Assembly (NCBI GenBank): GCA_022564085.1
Contig: JADFMC010000062.1
Coordinates: 1-9,181 of the forward strand
DNA from: Fidelibacterota bacterium
Lineage (GTDB): Bacteria > Fidelibacterota > Marinisomatia > SCGC-AAA003-L08 > TS1B11
Reading direction: 5' to 3'
Length of the DNA: 9,181 nt
Notes under the pieces: model-generated
What the model was told of the DNA's origin: nothing
Databases searched by the model: none
What the model saw: only the letters and a program-made list of their open reading frames with translations
Translations under genes and position numbers: made by a program
Shown here: in pieces, positions 1 through 6,452 of the stretch
How positions within the stretch are numbered: the first letter of the stretch is position 1
Layout: every line of letters starts with the position of its first letter

Positions 1-1252
1 CTATTGCGGCGGCTGCCACGATCCGATATCGTTGTTTTCCGGCACTAAAAATATATTCACGGAGGAATTAACCAACCTCATTGGTTACCAGGAAGGTGTT
101 TCCTGCATTGTCTGCCATGCCATCAAGGAAACCGACGTCAAAGGCAATGCCAGCTATGTCATCACCCAACCTGAGCGCTACATGTTTGCACACGGCGAGG
201 GGCCTCTGGCGCGCTTCTTCCGGGATGTTCTGATCCGGGCCTATCCCCGGCATCATGTGGAGAGCCTGCAACATCGCCTCTTCAAGAGTCCCGAGTTCTG
301 CTCGGCCTGCCACAAGCAGTTCATTGATGAAGAGATCAACAATGTCGGTTGGGTGCAACTGCAGAACCAATACGATAACTGGCGCACCAGCCGGTGGAAT
401 CAGCCCGGCGATCCCACCGCCACCATTGAATGCCGTGAATGCCACATGCCGTTGGTCGATTCCAGCGATCCCTCAAGTGGCGATGTGCTGGATTACAACC
501 GGACGACTGATGACGGCAAGCACCGCAGCCATCGTTTCCTGGGCGCCAACCAGTTTATCCCGGCCCTGCTGAATCTTCCCGGCTCCGAGGAGCATGTGAT
601 GCTGACCGAAAAATGGTTGCGCGGGGAGATCGAGATTCCCGAGATCGCCCACAAATGGACTACGGGTGCGGCGGTGCCGTTGGAATTGTTGGTGCCGGAG
701 CAGGTTCGGCCCGGAGAACAGGTAACGATCCAAACCTTAATGTTGAACAACAAGGTCGGGCACGATTTCCCCACGGGACCGCTGGATATCATTCAAGCCT
801 GGGTGGAGTTGATCGTCACTGACCAGAATGGCAACGAAATATTCGTCTCCGGCAGCGTGGATGAAGAAAATTTCATTCAGCCGGGGTCATTTATCTTCAA
901 GGCCGAGGCGGTGGATCAATACGGCAACCTGATTGACCGCCATAATCTATGGGAGATGGTGGGGGTGCGCTACCGCCGGGCCCTGTTCCCCGGCGCGTCC
1001 GACCGGGCGGAATTCAATTTTTCGTGTCCATCGAGCTGGCCAATTGTGGAGGGGGAGTCCTCCACTGAGGAGCAGTTTACCCTTATGGTACCAGACAATC
1101 AGGTTACGGAGTTGCGCGTGACGGCCAGGTTGCTCTACCGCAAGGTCGATCAATATTTCCTGAATGTGCTCTTGGGTGAGGATTCGGGGATCACCGCGCC
1201 GGTCACCGCCATTTCCGAGGATCGCAAGACCATCAAGGTAATTCGCCTGTGA
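1..1252 (+). CDS. Multiheme c-type cytochrome, 5'-truncated by window edge
   Basis: The reading frame is open to the left edge (first full codon at base 2), so the true start lies outside; the TTG at 32 is not the start because a heme motif lies just before it. Four CxxCH heme c attachment motifs are visible: CGGCH (5-19), CIVCH (104-118), CSACH (299-313) and CRECH (431-445). Further histidines could be distal ligands. The C-terminal 220 or so residues have no CxxCH and look like a beta-rich domain, with a VGHDFPTGP motif of the kind seen in cytochrome c554-like multiheme proteins. CxxCH proteins are matured outside the cytoplasm, so the product is presumably periplasmic or surface-located and carries electrons. 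It ends 15 nt before a CRTAC1 gene, probably in the same operon. The redox partner and the total heme number are unknown. Confident as a multiheme cytochrome, not as to its exact role. Confidence 0.9.
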   Translation, partial: YCGGCHDPISLFSGTKNIFTEELTNLIGYQEGVSCIVCHAIKETDVKGNASYVITQPERYMFAHGEGPLARFFRDVLIRAYPRHHVESLQHRLFKSPEFCSACHKQFIDEEINNVGWVQLQNQYDNWRTSRWNQPGDPTATIECRECHMPLVDSSDPSSGDVLDYNRTTDDGKHRSHRFLGANQFIPALLNLPGSEEHVMLTEKWLRGEIEIPEIAHKWTTGAAVPLELLVPEQVRPGEQVTIQTLMLNNKVGHDFPTGPLDIIQAWVELIVTDQNGNEIFVSGSVDEENFIQPGSFIFKAEAVDQYGNLIDRHNLWEMVGVRYRRALFPGASDRAEFNFSCPSSWPIVEGESSTEEQFTLMVPDNQVTELRVTARLLYRKVDQYFLNVLLGEDSGITAPVTAISEDRKTIKVIRL

Positions 1253-1267
1253 GCATGCGGTAGTTTT

Positions 1268-3079
1268 GTGCTGGGCCGGCTGACGCGGCGCAAACGTCTG
1301 CTGCTGATTACGGTAGCCATTGGATTGCTTTTTATGGCGCTGATGGCCGTTGTAATTCGCCGGGCCCTCAAACCGCTCCCGGTCTACCTGCCCGGCGAAG
1401 CTATTGAAGGGCTGACCACCGACCTGGCCCGCTCGCTGCCCCCGGATTATCCCCGGGTGACTTTTGTAGATGCCACCGAGGAAGCAGGTATTGCCTTTCA
1501 CCACTTTTATGGCCGGCGCACGACCCAGCTGCCGGAGGATATGGGCTCCGGGGCCGCCTGGGGCGATTACGATCAGGATGGCTGGATCGATCTGTTTGTG
1601 GCCAATCAGGCGGGCCCCTTGACCATGACGGCAGCTGAACTAGAAGCCTCGCCGGCCCACTGCGCCCTTTATCACAATAACGGAGACGGCACCTTCGAGG
1701 AGGTCTCTGCCCAAGCGGGGGTCGACTTTCGGGGTTGGGCCCTGGGGGCCGCATGGGGCGATGCCGACAATGATGGCTGGCCCGACCTGGTGGTGACGAG
1801 TTACGGTGAAATCTTGCTCTACCACAACAATGGCGATGGCACCTTCACGGACCTGAGCGATCAGTCCGGTCTGGGTGGGCGTCAAGGCTTCTGGACCGGC
1901 GTGTCGTGGGGCGATTTCAACCGGGATGGCTTCCTCGACCTGTATGTGAATGGCTATGTCCACTATGCCTATCTGGACCCTGGCGCCTTATCGAAACAAT
2001 ATGCGGTTGAGATTCCCACTAACCTCAATCCCTCGTCCTTTGCGCCCAGTGGCAACCTGCTTTACCGCAACAATGGCGATGGAACTTTCACCGAGATGGC
2101 GGCCCAGGCAGGCGTTGAGAACCGGCAGGGGCGCAGCCTATCCAGCAGTTGGTGTGATTTCGATGATGACGGCTGGCTGGACCTGTATGTGGCCAACGAT
2201 GTTTCCGACAATGTTTTCTACCGGAATTTAGGTGATGGGACCTTTGAGGATATCAGCCATGCTTCCTGGGTGGCCGATTACCGGGGGGCCATGGGTATTG
2301 CCGTGGGCGACTGGGACGGGGATCAGGACCTGGACATTTTCATCACCCACTGGATCGCCCAGGAGAATGCCCTGTACACCAACTTGCTGTCCCAATTTGC
2401 TGCCATGGACCTGGCCTCCCCACAGGGGATCAGGTTCATGGATGAAGCCGACCGCTACGGCCTGGGGCAGATTGCCCTGGACTATATCGGCTGGGGGACC
2501 TCGTTCTTCGATTACGATAATGACGGCCGGTTGGACCTGTTCGTGGCCAACGGCAGCACCTTTCAGCAGCGGGATGAACCGTGGCGGCTGGTTCCCATGT
2601 CCAACCAGCTGTTCTGGAATCGGGGGGCGGATCACGGCTTTTATGACGTTTCCTCCGTGAGTGGTGCCCTGTTCCGGCATAAGCGTGTGAGCCGCGGGGC
2701 GGCTTTTGCCGATTATGATAATGATGGCGACCTCGATATTTTCATCGTCAACAATGGCGGACCGGGCCTCCTGATGCGCAACGACGCCCATCAGGAGCAT
2801 CAATGGTTGCAGGTGGCCCTTGAGGGGGTGGTCAGTAACCGCTCGGCTATCGGTGCGAAACTGCGTCTGGTGGTGGGCAGCCGTGTGCATATCCGGCCGG
2901 TGGGGGCCCAGAGTTCCTACTGCTCGCAGAACAGCTTGATCGAGCATTTCGGCCTGGGCCTCCAGTCGGTGGCCGATACCCTGGAGATCACCTGGCCCTC
3001 AGGAGAACGGCAAGTTTTTTATAACCTGGCCGCCAACCAAAGGGTGCGCGTGGTGGAGGGGGATCCGGTTCTGCGGTGA
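1268..3079 (+). CDS. CRTAC1 family protein: FG-GAP/VCBS repeats plus ASPIC/UnbV domain, membrane-anchored
   Basis: The 603-residue product begins with a basic N-terminus and a hydrophobic segment (about residues 11-30), an uncleaved anchor or signal peptide. Seven FG-GAP/VCBS repeats follow, each with a DxDxDGxxD-like calcium loop starting near residues 100, 165, 216, 297, 348, 415 and 482. Seven repeats match the seven-bladed propeller of integrin-alpha-like domains. Residues about 525-597 form the ASPIC/UnbV domain (NRSAIGAKL, HFGLG, ITWPSGE motifs). The GTG start is the first usable one after an in-frame stop at 1250-1252 (the stop of the cytochrome gene); an ATG at 1255 is in another frame and hits a stop at once. 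No Shine-Dalgarno is evident. It lies 15 nt after the cytochrome and 19 nt before a TPR gene. CRTAC1 proteins are extracytoplasmic and of mostly unknown function; a protein-binding or scaffold role is inferred. Confidence 0.92.
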   Translation: MLGRLTRRKRLLLITVAIGLLFMALMAVVIRRALKPLPVYLPGEAIEGLTTDLARSLPPDYPRVTFVDATEEAGIAFHHFYGRRTTQLPEDMGSGAAWGDYDQDGWIDLFVANQAGPLTMTAAELEASPAHCALYHNNGDGTFEEVSAQAGVDFRGWALGAAWGDADNDGWPDLVVTSYGEILLYHNNGDGTFTDLSDQSGLGGRQGFWTGVSWGDFNRDGFLDLYVNGYVHYAYLDPGALSKQYAVEIPTNLNPSSFAPSGNLLYRNNGDGTFTEMAAQAGVENRQGRSLSSSWCDFDDDGWLDLYVANDVSDNVFYRNLGDGTFEDISHASWVADYRGAMGIAVGDWDGDQDLDIFITHWIAQENALYTNLLSQFAAMDLASPQGIRFMDEADRYGLGQIALDYIGWGTSFFDYDNDGRLDLFVANGSTFQQRDEPWRLVPMSNQLFWNRGADHGFYDVSSVSGALFRHKRVSRGAAFADYDNDGDLDIFIVNNGGPGLLMRNDAHQEHQWLQVALEGVVSNRSAIGAKLRLVVGSRVHIRPVGAQSSYCSQNSLIEHFGLGLQSVADTLEITWPSGERQVFYNLAANQRVRVVEGDPVLR

Positions 3080-3098
3080 GCCGCCCGGTTTAAGCCCG

Positions 3099-3974
3099 GT
3101 GAAAAAACTAGTCATTATATTCTCGTCGGTATTTCTGTTGCTCTTCGCGGCGGTGGCACTGCTGAAATTACAACGGGCTGAACAGGTTACCGGGGACAGC
3201 GCCGGTGGGTTAGGGGCCATTGAAAAGGAGCACATCCAGCAGTTCTGGCAACACTACCGCGGCGCGACTAAGCACCGCATTGCCGGTGAATTAACAGCCG
3301 CCATCGACGCTTATTCCCAGGCCCTGACGCTCAATGAGAAGCACGAAGATACGCTCTATTATCTGGGCAACATGTATTGGGAACTTGGCAATTATAGGGC
3401 CGCGGAAAGCGCCTGGAAACGATTGGTCCAGGTCAATCCCGACAGTCCCCGCGGCCATCTGCGGCTGGGCGATCTGTACCTATGTTTCGAAAATAAGGCT
3501 CTATTTAATATCGCCGCCGCCGAGCGCGAATATGAGCGGGCTTTTAAGATCAACCGTGAAGAGACCGGCTCACTGTTGCGCTTGGGTCAACTGGCTCTGA
3601 TTAGAGGTAGGTTAGGCGAGGCTCAGGGCTACTTTGAGGCGGTTCTGGGCACCAATGACCGTAGTTTGGAAGCCCAATACCTCAGCGGCTATATCGCCTG
3701 GAAACATCGATTTTTAGTTGCGGCCGCCACCCGGCTTGGCCTGGCGGTGCAATATTCCCAAACCGCTGATACCTCTCGTGGAAATTTGGGCGAGGGGGCG
3801 ACTAAGTCGGGGCGCCCCCTGACTGTTTCAAGCCGGTCGGATTGCCGTATATTTTCGCGGTACCTGGCCGATTTAGCTCAGCTCCAGCCGCCAATACCCG
3901 CCGATCTGGTTGAACGCAGCTATCAGGACCTGGACGCATTGCTGCAGCGCATTAGGAAGCAGGCGGAATCCTAA
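3099..3974 (+). CDS. Membrane-anchored tetratricopeptide repeat protein
   Basis: The 291-residue product has an N-terminal hydrophobic segment (about residues 4-24, after MKK), typical of a signal anchor that places the rest in the periplasm. Tandem TPR units follow at about residues 50-83, 84-117, 118-154, 156-189 and probably 190-220; the third is stretched by a few residues. TPRs form helical scaffolds that bind partner proteins. The C-terminal 70 residues are not TPR: a Gly/Ser/Thr-rich linker, then a helical tail. The GTG start at 3099 gives the Lys-Lys-hydrophobic leader and sits 19 nt after the CRTAC1 stop; there is no clear ribosome binding site. TPR domains often occur near or fused to CRTAC1 proteins, so a partnership with the upstream gene is inferred. 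No enzymatic motif is visible. Confidence 0.87.
   Translation: MKKLVIIFSSVFLLLFAAVALLKLQRAEQVTGDSAGGLGAIEKEHIQQFWQHYRGATKHRIAGELTAAIDAYSQALTLNEKHEDTLYYLGNMYWELGNYRAAESAWKRLVQVNPDSPRGHLRLGDLYLCFENKALFNIAAAEREYERAFKINREETGSLLRLGQLALIRGRLGEAQGYFEAVLGTNDRSLEAQYLSGYIAWKHRFLVAAATRLGLAVQYSQTADTSRGNLGEGATKSGRPLTVSSRSDCRIFSRYLADLAQLQPPIPADLVERSYQDLDALLQRIRKQAES
3794..3819. repeat. GC-rich perfect hairpin inside the TPR gene
   Basis: GGGGGCG (3794-3800) is perfectly complementary to CGCCCCC (3813-3819) across a 12-nt loop. It sits in the part of the gene coding for the low-complexity linker between the TPR array and the C-terminal tail. No T-run follows, so it is not a canonical terminator. It could be a chance result of Gly/Pro codons. 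Confidence 0.5.
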
Positions 3975-4233
3975 ACTGAGGGCGTCCGGACCGGCTCGGC
4001 AGGGGCTGGAATAATGCCGGATTGGTGGTATACCAGGGGGGCAACCGGGTTTGCGGATTTTATTTTGCCACCCGCCCGGAAGGCACTAATTATATGCCTA
4101 AACAGGGGTTAGAGAATGGTACTCTCACCCGCTGATTGAAGTGAATTTGCAAGGCCTGCCGAAGTAGCACCTAAAACCCATTTCCAGTTAAACGGCTGTG
4201 GCATTTCCCCGGCAGCCGCACTATTATCCCGAG

Positions 4234-4262
4234 TTGACATGTTGCTTTAATACATGTAAATT
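4234..4262 (+). promoter_or_regulatory. Putative promoter of the second CRTAC1 gene
   Basis: A perfect TTGACA box (4234-4239) is followed after 17 nt by TAAATT (4257-4262), which matches the sigma70 -10 consensus at 4 of 6 positions. It lies 33 nt before the ATG at 4296 in the only AT-rich part of the gap. FCB bacteria often use a different promoter consensus, so the E. coli-like match is suggestive only. Confidence 0.45.
4237..4257. repeat. Two ACATGT palindromes overlapping the promoter (possible operator)
   Basis: The self-complementary hexamer ACATGT occurs at 4237-4242 and 4252-4257, 15 nt apart start to start. The copies overlap the putative -35 and -10 boxes. The arrangement would suit a regulator covering the promoter, but no regulator gene is nearby and six-base motifs can recur by chance. 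Confidence 0.35.
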
Positions 4263-4295
4263 TTTCGCACAAGACTTGAAGAGAAAATAAGAATA

Positions 4296-6134
4296 ATGAG
4301 GTTAAGAAATGTCATGCTGGGGGTGGTTCTGGCTGGAGTGGCGCTGCTGCTCGTGGCAGGAAATTGGGCCATGGAGGAGGAGAGCCTGATCCGCTTCGAG
4401 GACCACCGCGCCCGGGCCGGGATTGATTTTGTCCATCATGCTCCCCGGCCCCGGTGGTGTGAGATCGGGCCCACTGTCAGTGGAGCAGCCACCAACGAGG
4501 GGCTCGAGCTGATCTTTCAGGAGGGCAAAGAGTTCTGGAAATCGAATGATAGACTCCTGACTCTGGAGGAGTTCGCTCATCTACATCTGATCAAAATGAA
4601 CGGCTCCGGTGGCGCCTGGCTGGACTACGACCGGGATGGCGACTGGGACCTGTACCTGGTCAATGGCCAGGGGCCGGGGGATATGACCAATGCTCTCTAT
4701 GAGAACCTGGGAGGGAAATCGTTCCGCCGGATACTCTCCGGCGCCGAGGATCCTGGCGAAGGGATGGCTGTCTCTGCCGCGGACTATAATAATGATGGTT
4801 ACACCGATCTCTTCGTCAGTAATTATGGCAACTTTATCCTATACCGGAACGACGGTAATGGGACCTTCGTCGACGTGACGGAAAAGGCCTTCCCCGAAGG
4901 GGTGCGGGACTGGTGGTATAGCGGATCAGCCTGGGGGGATTATGACCGGGATGGAGATCTTGACCTGTATGTAACCGGTTACGTGAACTTCGCCTTGCGC
5001 CCCTTGAATACCAGCCTGCGCTTCCCCATGGATTTTGGTGGACTGCCCAATATCCTCTATCGGAATAATGGGGATGAAACCTTCACTCAGGTGACCGAAA
5101 TAGCTGGGGTGGGTGATGCCACCCGCAAATCGATACAAGCGATCTTCTGTGATCTCAATGACGACGGCTGGCCTGACATTTTCGTGACCAACGACACCGA
5201 TGCCAACGGTCTTTACCTCAACCGCGGAGATGGCACCTTCAAGACCTTCTCAGGTCCCAGCGGCCTTAGCACAACGGATGGCAGCATGGGTATTACCTTA
5301 GGCGACTTCAATGGCGATGGTAAAAACGACCTGGTTTATACCAACTATGCCGCCGAAGTGAATGTCCTGGCCCGGTTGGAAGGGATCGAGCAAGCCAACG
5401 ACGGGCAGGTACGCAACGCCGTTTTCGTCCATGACTTTAATTCCCGGCTGGTCCACCAGCTGAGTTGGCCCATGGTCGGCTGGGGGACCGGGCTCTTTGA
5501 CCTGGATAATGACGGTGACCTGGATCTTTTCTTTGCCAACGGACATTTAAACGCCGTGAGTGGGGACAATCGCCAGCTAAACCTGCTCTTTGAGAATGAC
5601 GGTGAAGGACGCTTCACTGATATTTCCGAATCCGCCGGCATCTGGGCATCGGGGAAACGTATCCACCGTTCCGCCCTTTTCGCCGACTATGACAACGACG
5701 GCAAGGTGGATATTTACGTCACCAATAATGGCCAGCAGGTTGAAGACGGGCAGGGGAACATCGTCGCCGACAGGAACCAGGGGGTAGGCGTCCTTTACAA
5801 TAATGTCTCCCTGGACGACAATAATTGGCTCAAGGTGCGGCTCGAGGGTCGGATTTCCAACCGGGACGCCTATGGGTCCAAAGTGAAGGTCACTGCCGGG
5901 GACCTGGTCTTGACGCAGCTCCTGGTCTCCGGCAGTGGCTACTACTCCACTAACGCCAGGGAACTTTACTTTGGTCTCGGTCGCAATAAGCGCATAGCTC
6001 AGATCGAAGTGACTTGGCCCAACGGCCAGGTGCAGACCTTCAAGCAGGTCAAGCCTAACCAGACGGTCTATATCGTGGAGGGGGAACAACTCCACGAAAA
6101 TTCGTTGGTGCTGACCGTCACAGCCACCCTTTAA
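4296..6134 (+). CDS. CRTAC1 family protein (second paralogue): seven FG-GAP/VCBS repeats plus ASPIC/UnbV
   Basis: The 612-residue product starts with a clear export signal (MRLRN, then a hydrophobic stretch to about residue 22, with a possible cleavage site near NWA-ME). Seven DxDxDGxxD-like calcium loops begin near residues 110, 163, 215, 286, 337, 402 and 464; some have Asn at the third position. The ASPIC/UnbV domain is at about 522-595 (NRDAYGSKV, YFGLG, VTWPNGQ). It resembles the CRTAC1 protein at 1268-3079 in length and layout, but has about 50 extra residues (roughly 51-102) between the GIDFVHH motif and the first repeat, including a lone Cys55. The ATG at 4296 follows an AT-rich leader with a weak GAAGAGA and its own promoter-like sequence, so it is probably a separate transcription unit. 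It carries no T9SS tag. Function unknown beyond extracytoplasmic, calcium-binding and probably propeller-like. Confidence 0.92.
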   Translation: MRLRNVMLGVVLAGVALLLVAGNWAMEEESLIRFEDHRARAGIDFVHHAPRPRWCEIGPTVSGAATNEGLELIFQEGKEFWKSNDRLLTLEEFAHLHLIKMNGSGGAWLDYDRDGDWDLYLVNGQGPGDMTNALYENLGGKSFRRILSGAEDPGEGMAVSAADYNNDGYTDLFVSNYGNFILYRNDGNGTFVDVTEKAFPEGVRDWWYSGSAWGDYDRDGDLDLYVTGYVNFALRPLNTSLRFPMDFGGLPNILYRNNGDETFTQVTEIAGVGDATRKSIQAIFCDLNDDGWPDIFVTNDTDANGLYLNRGDGTFKTFSGPSGLSTTDGSMGITLGDFNGDGKNDLVYTNYAAEVNVLARLEGIEQANDGQVRNAVFVHDFNSRLVHQLSWPMVGWGTGLFDLDNDGDLDLFFANGHLNAVSGDNRQLNLLFENDGEGRFTDISESAGIWASGKRIHRSALFADYDNDGKVDIYVTNNGQQVEDGQGNIVADRNQGVGVLYNNVSLDDNNWLKVRLEGRISNRDAYGSKVKVTAGDLVLTQLLVSGSGYYSTNARELYFGLGRNKRIAQIEVTWPNGQVQTFKQVKPNQTVYIVEGEQLHENSLVLTVTATL

Positions 6135-6154
6135 AGCCGATTCTGCCAAGTATT

Positions 6155-6180
6155 GTAGTTGTCCCTACGGGAGCCACTAC
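6155..6180. repeat. Imperfect hairpin after the second CRTAC1 gene
   Basis: GTAGT (6155-6159) pairs with ACTAC (6176-6180), and inside it TCCC (6162-6165) pairs with GGGA (6169-6172) around a 3-nt loop; TG and GCC form an internal bulge. It lies 20 nt after the stop codon at 6134. Without a T-run it is at best a weak or Rho-assisted terminator or an RNA 3'-end structure. Confidence 0.35.
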
Positions 6181-6181
6181 C

Positions 6182-6235
6182 CGGTCCCTGATCGGGCTGG
6201 CCCTGCTTCAGATTACCGGTTGTGAATGCCGCTGA
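6182..6235 (+). other. Out-of-frame lipoprotein signal-like segment
   Basis: Read from 6182, this stretch gives RSLIGLALLQITGCECR and then a stop (TGA, 6233-6235). The basic residue, hydrophobic core and ITGC lipobox look like the end of a bacterial lipoprotein signal peptide. The frame has no ATG, GTG or TTG start upstream before the preceding gene. It is also out of register with the coding frame that begins at 6222. It may be the displaced signal peptide of the broken OB-fold gene that follows, or a coincidence. Confidence 0.3.
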
Positions 6236-6452
6236 TCCTCAGCCTGTTACTGATCATGGTTTTTATCGTATTGGGAACCACAAAATGGGGTTTGCACCCG
6301 GTCAGACCATTGCCGACGTTCAGATGGCAGCGTATCCCGCTGGTGACAGCTACTATGCCGGGGCAGTCGTAACCGTAAGCGGCGTCATCACGGCGCTACC
6401 CCCGGATGTAGAGGATCGAACCGATCCGGAGCCCTGGCCCCCTGGCCCATAG
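6222..6452 (+). CDS. N-terminal piece of a frameshifted OB-fold secreted protein
   Basis: The 76-residue frame (GTG start at 6222; an ATG at 6285 is an alternative) contains QTIADVQ, YYAGAVVTVSGVITALPP and then a Pro-rich tail ending at a TAG (6450-6452). The VTVSGVIT pattern is how OB-fold domains of extracellular nuclease-type proteins begin (YhcR-like OB-fold family). The rest of that fold (GFVIQSASGAWNGVSAY and onward) appears in the next frame, starting 1 base later. So this is most likely the 5' part of one gene split by a one-base deletion in the C-rich run at 6438-6448. As it stands it has no signal peptide. The TAG and the next GTG overlap by one base, so translational coupling of two pieces is the alternative. 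Confidence 0.55.
   Translation: MNAADPQPVTDHGFYRIGNHKMGFAPGQTIADVQMAAYPAGDSYYAGAVVTVSGVITALPPDVEDRTDPEPWPPGP

Larger units (their letters stand above)
3975..4295. other. Intergenic region without a gene (321 nt)
   Basis: No convincing coding region is seen on either strand. The first part holds an imperfect inverted repeat, GGGGGGCAA (4036-4044) against TTGCCACCC (4065-4073), 8 of 9 pairs with a 20-nt AT-rich loop; it has no trailing T-run, and any role in ending the upstream operon is doubtful. A 6-bp inverted repeat CGGCTG/CAGCCG lies at 4193-4218. The last 65 nt become AT-rich and contain the promoter-like elements listed separately. Confidence 0.6.

Noticed and set aside
947..1504. 185-residue minus-strand frame spanning the cytochrome/CRTAC1 junction
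   Set aside because: Overlaps two well-supported forward genes and shows no recognisable domain.
1828..2095. Repeated DNA around AACAATGGCGATGG that resembles direct repeats
   Set aside because: These encode the NNGDGTF motif of successive FG-GAP repeats, in frame and diverged; not a CRISPR array or mobile element.
2228..2947. 239-residue open frame on the minus strand
   Set aside because: It lies wholly inside the CRTAC1 gene; its Val/Ile-rich patches are the reverse complement of the repeated Asp/Asn/Gly codons of the calcium loops. No homologous pattern or start context.
4014..4112. 32-codon ATG frame in the 321-nt gap
   Set aside because: Short, no ribosome binding site, no recognisable feature, and it runs through an imperfect inverted repeat.
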